From Bacillus sp. FJAT-45350 (GTDB taxonomy: Bacteria > Bacillota > Bacilli > Bacillales > NISU01), in NCBI RefSeq assembly GCF_002335805.1, contig NZ_NISU01000001.1, positions 504,079 through 568,078 of the forward strand: DNA of 64,000 bases, in the 5' to 3' direction. Of this stretch, positions 45,700 through 55,243 are shown piece by piece. Both the position numbers and the translations under genes were made by a program. Under the pieces are notes generated by a model. The model made no database searches, had not been told where the DNA came from, and was given only the letters and a program-made list of their open reading frames with translations. The first letter of the stretch is position 1. Every line of letters starts with the position of its first letter.

Positions 45700-47007
45700 T
45701 TGCAAAAAACACATGTTAATGTCATCGGGGCAGGTCTTGCAGGAAGTGAAGCTGCATGGCAGATTGCCGAAAGAGGCATTCCAGTCAATTTATACGAAAT
45801 GAGACCTGTTAGACAAACGGCGGCTCATCATACAGATAAATTTGCAGAATTAGTATGTAGTAATTCTTTAAGGGCAAATACGTTAACTAACGCAGTAGGC
45901 GTCTTAAAAGAAGAAATGAGACAATTAGACTCAGTTATCATTAAAGCTGCTGATAACTGTTCAGTGCCTGCAGGTGGTGCTCTAGCAGTAGACAGACACG
46001 AATTTAGTCAGATGGTAACAGAATCAGTTAAGAATCATCCATTAGTGACAGTTATTAATGAAGAGATAACATCAATACCAGAGGGAATTACAGTAGTAGC
46101 CTCAGGACCTCTAACATCAGAAGCGTTATCTTCAGAGCTAAAAAGGTTAACTGGTCAAGATTATTTTTATTTCTATGATGCTGCTGCTCCAATTATTGAA
46201 ACTGAATCAATTGATCGTTCTAAGGTTTATTTAAAGTCTCGTTATGATAAAGGTGAAGCGGCTTATTTAAATTGCCCAATGACAGAAGAGGAATTTGACC
46301 GATTCTATGATGCTTTAGTATCAGCGGAAACTGTACCGTTAAAGGAATTTGAAAAAGAAATCTTTTTTGAAGGGTGTATGCCGATTGAAGTTTTGGCTAA
46401 AAGAGGAAAGAAAACGATGCTTTTCGGACCGATGAAGCCAGTAGGGCTTGAAGAACCAAAGACTGGGAAGAGACCATACGCGGTAGTGCAACTACGACAG
46501 GATAATCAATCGGGAACATTATACAACATTGTTGGCTTTCAAACTCATTTGAAATGGGGCCCTCAAAAGGAAGTTCTTCAATTAATTCCAGGACTTGAAA
46601 ACGCAGAAATAGTTCGTTATGGTGTAATGCACCGTAATACGTTTATAAATTCACCGACACTACTGAAAACAACCTACCAATATAGAGAAAATGAAACTCT
46701 CTTTTTTGCAGGACAAATTACAGGAGTTGAAGGATATGTGGAATCGGCTGCTTCGGGTCTAATTGCTGGTATTAATGCAGCGAGGTTAGCCCAAGAACAA
46801 GAGGTTGTTTCATTTCCTCCAGAAACTATTATTGGTAGTATGTCTGAATATATTACGACAGCAAATTCTAAGAATTTCCAACCGATGAATGCTAATTTTG
46901 GTTTAGTGCCACCTTTAGAAGAACGTATTCGTAATAAGAAAGAACGTTATGAAAAGTTAGCTGAGCGAGCATTACAATCAATTCAGAATTTTATGAATAA
47001 ATTGTAA
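45700..47007 (+). CDS. trmFO: tRNA m5U54 methyltransferase TrmFO
   Basis: TrmFO (Gid) methylates U54 of tRNA using methylene-THF and FAD. From TTG 45700 the protein is 435 residues, as in B. subtilis. It has the dinucleotide fold [19 protein letters not shown], catalytic Cys53 in [13 protein letters not shown], the second Cys in [10 protein letters not shown], and [23 protein letters not shown] at 45687-45692 sits 7 bases before TTG 45700; the ATG at 45685 overlaps this site, so I reject it. xerC normally follows but is absent. Confidence 0.96.
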   Translation: MQKTHVNVIGAGLAGSEAAWQIAERGIPVNLYEMRPVRQTAAHHTDKFAELVCSNSLRANTLTNAVGVLKEEMRQLDSVIIKAADNCSVPAGGALAVDRHEFSQMVTESVKNHPLVTVINEEITSIPEGITVVASGPLTSEALSSELKRLTGQDYFYFYDAAAPIIETESIDRSKVYLKSRYDKGEAAYLNCPMTEEEFDRFYDALVSAETVPLKEFEKEIFFEGCMPIEVLAKRGKKTMLFGPMKPVGLEEPKTGKRPYAVVQLRQDNQSGTLYNIVGFQTHLKWGPQKEVLQLIPGLENAEIVRYGVMHRNTFINSPTLLKTTYQYRENETLFFAGQITGVEGYVESAASGLIAGINAARLAQEQEVVSFPPETIIGSMSEYITTANSKNFQPMNANFGLVPPLEERIRNKKERYEKLAERALQSIQNFMNKL

Positions 47008-47370
47008 ATTTGTTGTCATGTGTTCAGATGTGTGGTAAGATTTAATGGCTTTGTTAAGGTAGTATGGTTAATGAAAACTTAAAACTAGTATAATTTTAAA
47101 AAGAATGTTTAATTTATACAGTTATGACTAAACGCAGACATTGATCACTTACTGTCATTTATGAAGCAGCAGTTTCATCGAAAGCTTAGCTGCTGTTTCT
47201 TATGCCTTCATATATGTTTATGTATATATACGCTACTCTACATACCAGTTCTCACCTTAATAAACAATGTTTATCATATTGTACTTTACATGCACTATAT
47301 TGATTATTAGTTAGGCATTATTACAAATGATGGCATGAGTTCAGTTTTTATTGCTAAAGGAGGATTTCTA
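47008..47370 (+). other. Intergenic region where xerC is expected; no gene seen
   Basis: No recombinase ORF or fragment is visible in any frame. The region holds a terminator-like hairpin (47163-47199) and AT-rich DNA with alternating TATATA near 47215-47230. A TATAAT lies at 47090-47095 (AGTATAATTTT) without a recognisable -35. The hslV promoter may be here but cannot be placed. Confidence 0.55.
47163..47199 (+). terminator. Hairpin after trmFO
   Basis: GAAGCAGCAG pairs with CTGCTGTTTC (one G-U) around a 17-base loop that has a TTTC/GAAA inner stem. There is only a weak U-tract, so termination is plausible but unproven. Confidence 0.5.
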
Positions 47371-47913
47371 ATGGAACAAACCTTTCATGCAACAACTATT
47401 TTTGCTATACAACATAATGGTAAATCAGCTATGACGGGTGATGGTCAAGTTACGTTTGGTAATGCGGTAGTTATGAAGCATACAGCAAGAAAGGTCAGAA
47501 AGATATATCAAGGGAAGGTTCTTGCAGGCTTTGCTGGTTCGGTTGCAGATGCTTTTACATTATTTGAGAAATTTGAAGGGAAGCTTGAAGAATATAACGG
47601 TAATCTCCAGAGAGCCGCTGTAGAACTAGCAAAAGAATGGCGTAGTGATAAGGTGTTGAGACGTTTAGAAGCAATGCTTATCGTAATGAACTCAGACGAC
47701 TTACTCTTGGTATCAGGAACTGGTGAGGTTATAGAGCCAGATGATGGCATTCTTTCAATTGGGTCTGGAGGGAATTATGCTCTATCAGCGGGCCGAGCTT
47801 TAAAGAAACACGCAAAAGATATGACAGCAAAAGAAATTGCAGTTGCTGCTCTAGAAACAGCAGGCGAAATTTGTGTATATACCAATGACCAAATTGTTAT
47901 AGAAGAACTTTGA
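47371..47913 (+). CDS. hslV: HslV/ClpQ (CodW) protease subunit
   Basis: HslV is the peptidase of the HslUV two-component protease. The 180-residue protein begins [20 protein letters not shown] and has [35 protein letters not shown] and [20 protein letters not shown]. Aligning TTI with the E. coli N-terminus makes Thr8 the likely nucleophile, behind a 7-residue N-terminal extension. B. subtilis uses an N-terminal serine in this extension; that residue is not present here. AAGGAGG supports ATG 47371 over the upstream start at 47335. hslU follows. Confidence 0.95.
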   Translation: MEQTFHATTIFAIQHNGKSAMTGDGQVTFGNAVVMKHTARKVRKIYQGKVLAGFAGSVADAFTLFEKFEGKLEEYNGNLQRAAVELAKEWRSDKVLRRLEAMLIVMNSDDLLLVSGTGEVIEPDDGILSIGSGGNYALSAGRALKKHAKDMTAKEIAVAALETAGEICVYTNDQIVIEEL

Positions 47914-47987
47914 TTGATATTTGAAATTATGGTTCCAATGTATAGTTAAAGCTGAATTAATTAATCCATCTTATGGAGGTTGATTAT

Positions 47988-49385
47988 ATGCAAAAAAATT
48001 TAACACCTCGTGAAATTGTACAAAAGTTAGACCAGTATATCATTGGGCAAGAAAATGCAAAGAAATCCGTTGCAATTGCTCTCCGCAATAGGTATCGCCG
48101 TAGTTTGTTAGCTGATAAATTGCGTGAGGAAGTAACACCTAAAAATATTCTTATGATTGGCCCTACTGGTGTTGGGAAAACAGAAATTGCTAGAAGGCTT
48201 GCAAAGTTAGTCGGAGCTCCATTTGTAAAAGTTGAGGCGACGAAATTTACTGAAGTAGGCTACGTTGGTCGAGATGTTGAATCAATGATCCGTGATTTAG
48301 TTGAGACATCAGTTAGACTTGTAAAAGAAGAAAAAATGATTTCTGTTCGAGGTACAGCAGAAGAGCACGCAAATCAACGAATGGTTGAATTATTGGTCCC
48401 GTCGAAGAAAAAAACGACCCAATACAAAAATCCTTTTGAAATGCTATTTAATCAAGGACAAACAACAACACAGGAAACATCAACAGATCCTTCAGAAGAA
48501 CAAGACATCAACCAGCGAAGACGACAAATGGCACATAAGTTAGCGTTAGGTGAGCTTGAAGATACTATGGTTACGATTGAAGTAGAAGAGCAGAGCCAAG
48601 GCTTTCTAGATATGTTTCAAGGTGCGGGTATGGAACAAATGGGAATGAATATGCAGGATATGCTTGGAAACATGATGCCTAAGAAAAAGAAAAAACGTAA
48701 ACTACCAGTTAGTGATGCTAGAAAAGTGTTAATTGAGGAAGAAGCACAGAAGCTAATAGACATGGATGAAGTGACACAAGATGCAGTCGACCGTGTTGAG
48801 CAACTAGGAATAATTTTTATTGATGAAATAGATAAGGTTGCTGGAAAAAATCAAAATTCGGCAGATGTATCAAGAGAAGGTGTTCAACGGGATATATTAC
48901 CTATTGTAGAAGGTTCTACGGTAGTGACGAAATATGGTCCAATTAAAACAGATCACATCTTATTTATTGCAGCGGGTGCCTTCCATATGGCTAAACCATC
49001 TGATTTAATCCCAGAATTACAGGGGCGTTTTCCGATTCGTGTTGAGTTATCTAACTTAACAGTTGATGATTTTGTGAATATTCTTGTTGAACCCGATAAT
49101 GCATTAATTAAGCAATATGCAGCTCTATTGGAAACAGAAGGTATAAAAGTTGTATTTTCTGACGAAGCTATTCGTAAGATTGCGACAATTGCCACTGAAG
49201 TAAATCAGGATACTGAAAATATAGGAGCGCGTCGACTTCATACTTTACTAGAGCGTCTACTTGAAGACTTATCTTATGAAGCTCCTGATATTACACTTGA
49301 GGAGATTGTAATTACCCCTACTTACGTTGAAGAAAAATTATCATCCATAGCGAAAAATAGGGATTTGAGCCAATATATTTTATAG
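47988..49385 (+). CDS. hslU: HslU/ClpY (CodX) unfoldase ATPase
   Basis: HslU is the AAA+ unfoldase that feeds substrates to HslV. The 465-residue protein has [16 protein letters not shown], Walker [15 protein letters not shown], the pore motif [12 protein letters not shown], an intermediate I-domain (about 110-240, Gln-Met rich), Walker [13 protein letters not shown], and the C-terminal degron-contacting end [15 protein letters not shown] lies upstream of ATG 47988; the ATG at 47973 overlaps it. codY follows after 20 bases. Confidence 0.97.
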   Translation: MQKNLTPREIVQKLDQYIIGQENAKKSVAIALRNRYRRSLLADKLREEVTPKNILMIGPTGVGKTEIARRLAKLVGAPFVKVEATKFTEVGYVGRDVESMIRDLVETSVRLVKEEKMISVRGTAEEHANQRMVELLVPSKKKTTQYKNPFEMLFNQGQTTTQETSTDPSEEQDINQRRRQMAHKLALGELEDTMVTIEVEEQSQGFLDMFQGAGMEQMGMNMQDMLGNMMPKKKKKRKLPVSDARKVLIEEEAQKLIDMDEVTQDAVDRVEQLGIIFIDEIDKVAGKNQNSADVSREGVQRDILPIVEGSTVVTKYGPIKTDHILFIAAGAFHMAKPSDLIPELQGRFPIRVELSNLTVDDFVNILVEPDNALIKQYAALLETEGIKVVFSDEAIRKIATIATEVNQDTENIGARRLHTLLERLLEDLSYEAPDITLEEIVITPTYVEEKLSSIAKNRDLSQYIL

Positions 49386-49405
49386 AAATTGCAGGAGGAT
49401 TTGTA

Positions 49406-50185
49406 ATGAATTTATTAATGAGAACGAGAAAAATTAACGAAATGCTACAAAAATCTAGTGGTCAGCATGTGAATTTTAAAGATATGGCTGAAACTCTACG
49501 AGACGCAATAGCAGCTAACATCTTTGTAGTTAGTCGTCGTGGTAAACTACTAGGATTTGCAATTAAGCAAGAAATTGAAAATGAAAGAATGAAGAAAATG
49601 CTAGAGGACAGACAATTTCCGGAAGAATATACAACTGGACTGTTTAAGATCGAAGAAACGTCAGCAAATCTTGACATTGAAAGTGAATACACTGCTTTCC
49701 CGGTAGAAAATAAAGATTTATTTATGAGTGGATTAACGACAATCGTTCCTATTATTGGTGGGGGGCAGCGCTTAGGTACACTTGTACTGGCTCGATTAAG
49801 TGATTCTTTTTCAGATGATGACTTGATTCTTGCTGAGTATGGCGCTACAGTTGTTGGAATGGAAATACTACATGAAAAGACACAAGAAATTGAAGATGAA
49901 GCTAGAAGTAAAGCTGTTGTTCAAATGGCAATAAGCTCTCTGTCTTATAGTGAATTAGAAGCTGTTGAACATATCTTTGAAGAGTTAGATGGTAAAGAGG
50001 GATTGCTAGTAGCTAGTAAAATTGCAGATCGTGTAGGTATTACTCGTTCAGTAATTGTTAATGCTTTAAGAAAACTTGAAAGTGCTGGTGTAATTGAATC
50101 CCGTTCTTTAGGAATGAAAGGTACGTATATTAAGGTATTGAATGATAAATTTTTAGCTGAACTCGAAAAACTTAAAAACGACTAG
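49406..50185 (+). CDS. codY: GTP-sensing pleiotropic repressor CodY
   Basis: CodY senses GTP and branched-chain amino acids and represses starvation-response genes. The 259-residue protein has an N-terminal GAF domain (about 1-155, starting [20 protein letters not shown]) and a C-terminal winged helix with [48 protein letters not shown] precedes the ATG. It sits at the end of the hslVU cluster and just before the fla/che operon, the B. subtilis order. Confidence 0.98.
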   Translation: MNLLMRTRKINEMLQKSSGQHVNFKDMAETLRDAIAANIFVVSRRGKLLGFAIKQEIENERMKKMLEDRQFPEEYTTGLFKIEETSANLDIESEYTAFPVENKDLFMSGLTTIVPIIGGGQRLGTLVLARLSDSFSDDDLILAEYGATVVGMEILHEKTQEIEDEARSKAVVQMAISSLSYSELEAVEHIFEELDGKEGLLVASKIADRVGITRSVIVNALRKLESAGVIESRSLGMKGTYIKVLNDKFLAELEKLKND

Positions 50186-50190
50186 TACCA

Positions 50191-50232
50191 AAAAGAGGTT
50201 ATTCTCTCATCAGATGGAATAGCCTCTTTTTT
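50191..50232 (+). terminator. Intrinsic terminator after codY
   Basis: AAAAGAGGTTATTC pairs with GAATAGCCTCTTTT (one G-U) around a 12-base loop, with additional T residues. It separates codY from the flagellar operon. Confidence 0.88.
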
Positions 50233-50519
50233 ATGACAACATTGGGTTTATTTTTGTAAAAAATAGTAAATATTCTAGGCGTTTATCCATAGGTTTTGTA
50301 TTATAATTAAAAATGACATGAGAGTATAGTTTGCTATGTAGATTATTTTTTAGTTTAACTAGGACAATTGTTGTGTTAACGATTAGTTCATTAATTAGGT
50401 CTTTCTATTTGTCTAGTTGTTGTTTAAAATGTAAATTAGACAAGATTAGACAAAATGTATAACTTTCGTCTATGGTAATGTACAAATAAGAGCGTCTGTT
50501 AAAAGGATGGGATTTACCG
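50233..50519 (+). promoter_or_regulatory. Fla/che operon upstream region
   Basis: The region has no ORF. A candidate promoter is TTGTCT at 50409-50414 and TAAATT at 50432-50437 (17-base spacer). Perfect direct repeats ATTAGACAAG and ATTAGACAAA at 50435-50454 overlap its -10 and downstream side, and a reverse copy (TTTGTCTAG, 50408-50416) covers the -35. A lone TATAAT at 50302-50307 lacks a -35. I did not find a convincing sigma-D site. Confidence 0.5.
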
Positions 50520-50918
50520 ATGAATCTATTTACAAATAATACGTTCCAAGCGTTAGAGAGAGGTCTTAATGGTTCAACGTTAAGACAACAAGCGATTTCA
50601 CAAAATATCGCAAATGTTGATACTCCAAATTATAAAGCAAGGCAAGTAAATTTTAAACATACGTTAGATGAAGCGTTAAACAATCGAATATTATCCGCTA
50701 ATCGTACAGATGCGAGACATCATGAATTTTCTTCTGCCAATTCTGGTCCACGCATTTCAATTAATAAGAATACAATGTATAATCATAATGGCAATAATGT
50801 CGATATTGATCATGAAATGTCGGAACTTGCCAAAAATCAAATTTATTATAATGCATTAATTGACCGAATGAATGGAAGATTTACTAGCTTGCAAACTGCT
50901 ATTAAAGGAGGGAGATAA
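50520..50918 (+). CDS. flgB: Flagellar basal-body rod protein FlgB
   Basis: FlgB is a proximal rod subunit and the first gene of the fla/che operon. The 132-residue protein shows LRQQAISQNIANVDTPNYKA, the rod/hook N-terminal signature, and a C-terminal helix ending LIDRMNGRFTSLQTAIKGGR. AAAGGATGGG lies upstream of the ATG. flgC starts 4 bases after the stop. Confidence 0.96.
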   Translation: MNLFTNNTFQALERGLNGSTLRQQAISQNIANVDTPNYKARQVNFKHTLDEALNNRILSANRTDARHHEFSSANSGPRISINKNTMYNHNGNNVDIDHEMSELAKNQIYYNALIDRMNGRFTSLQTAIKGGR

Positions 50919-50922
50919 ATAA

Positions 50923-51375
50923 ATGTCAATCTTTAATGGATTTAATGCAACGGCCTCAGGTTTGACATCTCAGAGATTAAGAATGGATGTTATTTCTTCT
51001 AATATGGCAAATGCTGATTCAACCAGAGCTAGAATGGTAGATGGAGAGTGGCAACCTTATAGAAGAAAAATGGTCGTATTACAACCGAACCAACAGAATT
51101 TTTCAACTTTCCTTAATAAAGCAATGAATCAATCAAATAGTCCAGGAGAAGGGGTAAAGGTGTCACGTATTATTGAGGACCAAAACCCTTTTAAAATGAT
51201 TTTTCAACCTGAACATCCCGATGCTAATGAAGAAGGATATGTACAATTACCGAACGTAGACCCTTTGAGAGAAATGGTCGACTTAATGAGTGCGACAAGG
51301 TCTTATGAGGCGAATGTAACAACATTAAATGCAACAAAAAATATGCTTATGAAAGCATTAGAAATTGGACGTTAA
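50923..51375 (+). CDS. flgC: Flagellar basal-body rod protein FlgC
   Basis: FlgC is the second proximal rod subunit. The 150-residue protein has the motif SGLTSQRLRMDVISSNMANADSTRA at the N-terminus and VDPLREMVDLMSATRSYEANVTTLNATKNM at the C-terminus, which form the rod coiled coil. GGAGGGAGAT precedes the ATG. It is in the conserved flgB-flgC-fliE run. Confidence 0.97.
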   Translation: MSIFNGFNATASGLTSQRLRMDVISSNMANADSTRARMVDGEWQPYRRKMVVLQPNQQNFSTFLNKAMNQSNSPGEGVKVSRIIEDQNPFKMIFQPEHPDANEEGYVQLPNVDPLREMVDLMSATRSYEANVTTLNATKNMLMKALEIGR

Positions 51376-51383
51376 GGAGTTAA

Positions 51384-51695
51384 ATGATAATGAACATTAA
51401 TCCTATACAATCTCCCTTTGTAGCAGGCTCTATTACTGGAATTACACCAGCGAAGAGAACACCAGCTGAAGCTCAAGGGGAATTTAAGGCGGCATTAAGT
51501 AACGCTATTAATAACGTGAATGAATTGCAAAATTTGTCGGGTAAAAAGACGCAACTTTTGGCTCAGGGAAAAATTGATAATTTACATGACGTAATGATCA
51601 CTGGACAAAAAGCTAGCGTAGCGCTACAAGCAACAGTAGAAATTAGAAACAAAGCAGTTGAAGCTTATCAAGAAATAATGAGAATGCCAGTATAA
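51384..51695 (+). CDS. fliE: Flagellar hook-basal body protein FliE
   Basis: FliE links the MS ring to the rod. The 103-residue protein has FKAALSNAINNVNELQ and the C-terminal family motif VMITGQKASVALQATVEIRNKAVEAYQEIMRMPV. The start is either ATG 51384 or 51390; GGAG at 51376-51379 is 4 and 10 bases away respectively, so neither is excluded. A 131-base gap with a long-range hairpin separates it from fliF. Confidence 0.96.
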   Translation: MIMNINPIQSPFVAGSITGITPAKRTPAEAQGEFKAALSNAINNVNELQNLSGKKTQLLAQGKIDNLHDVMITGQKASVALQATVEIRNKAVEAYQEIMRMPV

Positions 51696-51704
51696 TTTCT
51701 AACA

Positions 51705-51779
51705 TTTCACCCTGGAAGAACGGAGATAATTTCTAATTTAGTAATCTATACGACGTACCATCTATTTTTCAGGGTGGAA
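51705..51779 (+). other. Long-range stem-loop between fliE and fliF
   Basis: TTTCACCCTG at 51705-51714 pairs with CAGGGTGGAA at 51770-51779 (one wobble) around a 55-base loop. There is no U-tract, so it is more likely an RNA processing or stability structure than a terminator. Confidence 0.5.
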
Positions 51780-51826
51780 TTTAAAAGTATTTATTTTAAT
51801 GTTGTTGTAGGTAGTGGGGAGGGCAC

Positions 51827-53401
51827 ATGAACGACAAATTAATGAACTATAAAGAGAAGGTAACAGAATTTTGGAATAGTAGAACCAGTGTTCAAAAAGG
51901 TATTATGCTTGGTTCTGTTCTACTCTTAATTATCTTACTTATACTTTTGACCTTTTTCGGAACTAGGTCTAATTTTGTTCCTTTATATAGTAATTTATCT
52001 GTTCAAGAAACTGGACAGATTAAAGAAACTCTTGATGCGAGGGGGATTGCGTCACAGATTTCAGACAATGGTACAACGATAAGTGTTCCAGAAACACAAG
52101 TTGATGTGCTTAAAGTAGAACTTGCTGCAGAGGGTATACCTAGGAGTGGGAGTATTGATTATACGTTTTTCCAAGATAGAATGGGTTTTGGAATGACAGA
52201 TAATGAATTCTCGGTCATGGAACGTGCAGCTATGCAAACGGAACTTGCGAATTTAATTCGTAATATAGATGGTGTTAATCGCGCTAACGTTATGATTACA
52301 TTACCTGAAGAAAGTTTATGGATATCTGATAGTCAGGAAGCGGCGTCTGCTTCGATTGTTTTAGATATTGCTCCAGGATATCAGCTTGAACCGACACAGG
52401 TGAAGGCGCTGTTCCACCTTGTCTCTAGAAGTGTTCCGAAGCTAACTACTGATAATATCGTCATTATGAATCAGATGTTTGAGCATTTTGAGTATAATGA
52501 TGAAAATTCTTCAACAAATACGTTTAGTGCCTATGAACAGCAGAGAAATATTAAACGTGATATAGAGAGAGACCTACAAAGACAGTTGCAGCAAATGCTT
52601 GGTACGATGATGGGCCGAGATAAAGTTCTAGTTTCAGTTACAACCGATATTGACTTCACACAAGAGAATCGTGAAGAGCAGTTAGTTACTCCGGTAGATG
52701 ATGAGAATATAGAAGGACTTGCAGTTAGTATCGAAAGAATTACTGAAACTTATACTGGTGAAGATGTTGAAGGTGGAGTTGCAGGAGTTGGCGATGAAAT
52801 CCCTAACTTTCCAGGTGTAGTTGGCGGCGCTGGTGGAGACTATGAGCGCATTGAGGAAAGAATTAATAATGATGTAAATCGTATTCGTCGTGAGATTGTT
52901 GAAAGCCCATATAAAGTTCGTGATTTAGGAATTCAAGTCATGGTAGAGCCTCCGGATGGTTTAGAGGAATTACCTGTTGAGCGTATTCAAGATGTTCAAC
53001 AGATACTAGGTACAATTGTAAGAACGACAATTGATAGTACGATTGCTGCAGATTTAACTCCTGAACAAATTAATGACAAAATATTTGTTTCTTCTCAACC
53101 ATTTATTGGGAAGGTTGAATTTGACCAAGATGTACAGCCGATGATCCCTACTTGGTTATATATCGTTGGTGGTATATTAGTTGCAATTATTATTCTACTA
53201 ATCTTCTTATTAGTTCGTAAAAAGCGTAAGGAAGAAGCGGAAGAAGAATTTGTTCTTGAAGAGGTAAATAAAGAAGTAGATGCTATACCAGATGATGATA
53301 ATAGCGAGTCAGCTACAAAGAGAAAGCAATTAGAGAAAATGGCAAAAGAGAAGCCAGAAGAATTCTCGAAGCTAATTCGTACTTGGTTATCTGAGGATTA
53401 A
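51827..53401 (+). CDS. fliF: Flagellar MS-ring protein FliF
   Basis: FliF forms the membrane MS ring on which the motor is built. The 524-residue protein has two transmembrane helices (about 25-46 and 445-465) around a large external part with ring-building motifs (FVPLYSNLSVQETGQIKETL, GFGMTDNEFSVMERAAMQTELA, ITLPEESLW). The cytoplasmic C-tail ends KPEEFSKLIRTWLSED, the FliG-binding part. GGGGAGGGCAC precedes the ATG. Confidence 0.97.
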   Translation: MNDKLMNYKEKVTEFWNSRTSVQKGIMLGSVLLLIILLILLTFFGTRSNFVPLYSNLSVQETGQIKETLDARGIASQISDNGTTISVPETQVDVLKVELAAEGIPRSGSIDYTFFQDRMGFGMTDNEFSVMERAAMQTELANLIRNIDGVNRANVMITLPEESLWISDSQEAASASIVLDIAPGYQLEPTQVKALFHLVSRSVPKLTTDNIVIMNQMFEHFEYNDENSSTNTFSAYEQQRNIKRDIERDLQRQLQQMLGTMMGRDKVLVSVTTDIDFTQENREEQLVTPVDDENIEGLAVSIERITETYTGEDVEGGVAGVGDEIPNFPGVVGGAGGDYERIEERINNDVNRIRREIVESPYKVRDLGIQVMVEPPDGLEELPVERIQDVQQILGTIVRTTIDSTIAADLTPEQINDKIFVSSQPFIGKVEFDQDVQPMIPTWLYIVGGILVAIIILLIFLLVRKKRKEEAEEEFVLEEVNKEVDAIPDDDNSESATKRKQLEKMAKEKPEEFSKLIRTWLSED

Positions 53402-53415
53402 AGGGGGAGAGCGGT

Positions 53416-54432
53416 TTGGTAGGAGCAAAAAAAAGTGAACTAACTGGAAAACAGAAAGCTGCAATACTCCTTATTTCTTTGGGTCCAGACGTATCAGCCC
53501 AAGTGTATAAGCACTTGTCTGAGGAAGAAATTGAAAAGCTAACACTTGAGATTGCAAGTGTTAGAAAAGTTGAAAGTTCTCTTAAGGAAGATATTTTAGA
53601 ACAATTCCATCAATTAGCCATTGCCCAAGATTATATATCACAAGGTGGAATAGGCTACGCGAAGAGTGTTCTTGAAAAGGCATTAGGTGAAGCTGAAGCA
53701 ATGGAGATAATAAATCGTTTAACTTCAACTTTACAGGTTAGACCTTTTGATTTTGCGAGGAAAGCAGATCCATCACAAATATTAAACTTTATACAAAATG
53801 AACATCCTCAAACAATAGCGTTAATACTTTCCTATTTAGAATCAGTTCAAGCTGGACAAATTCTTTCTGAACTTCCACAAGAGGTTCAGGCGGATGTTGC
53901 TAAGAGAATTGCACTAATGGATAGCACCTCACCTGAAATTGTGAATGAAGTAGAAAGTATATTAGAGCAGAAGCTATCGTCTACTGTTACTCAAGATTAC
54001 ACTGACGCTGGTGGAATCGAGGCAGTAGTAGAGGTATTAAATAGTGTTGATAGAAGTACAGAACGTACAATTTTAGATGCATTAGAAATTCAAGACCCTG
54101 AGTTGGCTGAAGAAATTAAGAAGAGAATGTTTGTATTTGAAGACGTTGTTACACTCGATAACCGATCTATTCAGAGAGTTATACGTGACGTCGAAAACGA
54201 AGATTTACAATTATCTCTTAAAGTTTCTAGTGAAGAAGTTCGTGAAGTTATCTTTAATAATATGTCTCAACGTATGGCTGAAACTTTTAAAGAGGAAATG
54301 GAGTTTATGGGCCCTGTTAGATTACGTGATGTTGAAGAGGCTCAATCAAGAATTGTTGCTATTATCCGCCGTTTAGAGGAAGCGGGTGAAATTGTCATCG
54401 CACGTGGTGGAGGAGATGATATCATTGTCTAG
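53416..54432 (+). CDS. fliG: Flagellar motor switch protein FliG
   Basis: FliG is the rotor protein that receives torque from MotAB. The 338-residue protein starts with TTG at 53416 after GGGGGAGAGC. It has GKQKAAILLISLGPDVSAQVYKHLSEEEIEKL, the EHPQTIALILSYL segment of the middle domain, and the C-terminal charged torque helix (GPVRLRDVEEAQSRIVAIIRRLEEAGEI). Its end overlaps the fliH start by about 17 bases. Confidence 0.97.
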   Translation: MVGAKKSELTGKQKAAILLISLGPDVSAQVYKHLSEEEIEKLTLEIASVRKVESSLKEDILEQFHQLAIAQDYISQGGIGYAKSVLEKALGEAEAMEIINRLTSTLQVRPFDFARKADPSQILNFIQNEHPQTIALILSYLESVQAGQILSELPQEVQADVAKRIALMDSTSPEIVNEVESILEQKLSSTVTQDYTDAGGIEAVVEVLNSVDRSTERTILDALEIQDPELAEEIKKRMFVFEDVVTLDNRSIQRVIRDVENEDLQLSLKVSSEEVREVIFNNMSQRMAETFKEEMEFMGPVRLRDVEEAQSRIVAIIRRLEEAGEIVIARGGGDDIIV

Positions 54433-55243
54433 GTTGATAAAATCCCCTTTTGCTCAAGCAAATGAAATTGAAGCTAAGACGATAGGAATTAAAAAATTAT
54501 TTGATGACTTTGAGCCTTTGGATTTAACTGGAAAAATAAGCTTAGACGCTATAGAACCTGAGGAGTCTAAAATAGAAGAAAAAAGTAATAAGTTAGCTGA
54601 GGAGATTATATCAGAAGCTAACTTACAAGCTGAACGGGTTTTACAACAGGCTAAGCAAGAACTTATAGACGCAAGAAAGCAAATCGAAAATGAGCGTCAA
54701 GTTGCTCAAGATGAAATTTTTCAATTAAAAGAACAGGCTAAAGAGCAAGGTTTTCAAGAGGGTTATCAAATAGGTCAACAAGAAGGTCAGCATTCTTTTG
54801 ATAACCTAATAGCAGAAGCACAAAATGTGGTGGAGTCAGCAAAAGATGATTATTTTAAAACAATAAAAAATGCTGAACCAATCATAATTCAATTAGCGAT
54901 GAAGGTCAGTAAAAAGATAATTGGTCAATCATTAAGTCAAGATGAAGACTGTTGGAAACATGTGCTAGAACAGGTAATTAACGAAGTGAGAGAACACGAA
55001 CATATAAAGATTTATGTTCCTCCAAAATGGTATGAGTTAACCTTGAAGAAAAAAGAGGAACTTGAATCTATGTTACCCCATCGTCAAGAGTTATATATTT
55101 ATCCAGATAACAAGCTATACTCTGATGGCTGTATTATTGAAACCCCCTTTGGTCAGATAGACGCTACAATTGATAGTCAACTTAACGAAATAAGAATTCA
55201 ATTGTTAGAAAAACTGAAGGAGGAAAGGAATGAACGCCAATAA
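54416..55243 (+). CDS. fliH: Flagellar assembly protein FliH
   Basis: FliH regulates the FliI ATPase and links it to the export gate. The product is about 275 residues, with a glutamine-rich central helix that includes GFQEGYQIGQQEGQ glycine-repeat packing (about 105-125), and a C-terminal globular domain (about 150-270) with VSKKIIGQSL and IYPDNKLYSDGCIIETPFGQIDATIDSQL. The start is uncertain: ATG 54416 has GGTGG 5 bases upstream, and TTG 54425 is an alternative. It overlaps both fliG and fliI. Confidence 0.93.
   Translation: MISLSRLIKSPFAQANEIEAKTIGIKKLFDDFEPLDLTGKISLDAIEPEESKIEEKSNKLAEEIISEANLQAERVLQQAKQELIDARKQIENERQVAQDEIFQLKEQAKEQGFQEGYQIGQQEGQHSFDNLIAEAQNVVESAKDDYFKTIKNAEPIIIQLAMKVSKKIIGQSLSQDEDCWKHVLEQVINEVREHEHIKIYVPPKWYELTLKKKEELESMLPHRQELYIYPDNKLYSDGCIIETPFGQIDATIDSQLNEIRIQLLEKLKEERNERQ

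Noticed and set aside
50283-50291. DnaA-box-like TTATCCATA upstream of flgB
   Set aside because: Only one 8-of-9 match, with no cluster of boxes or DNA-unwinding element; chance is sufficient.
50502-50525. Sigma-D-like TAAA...CCGATGAA next to flgB
   Set aside because: The spacing is too short and the -10-like part overlaps the flgB start codon, so it cannot give a useful transcript.
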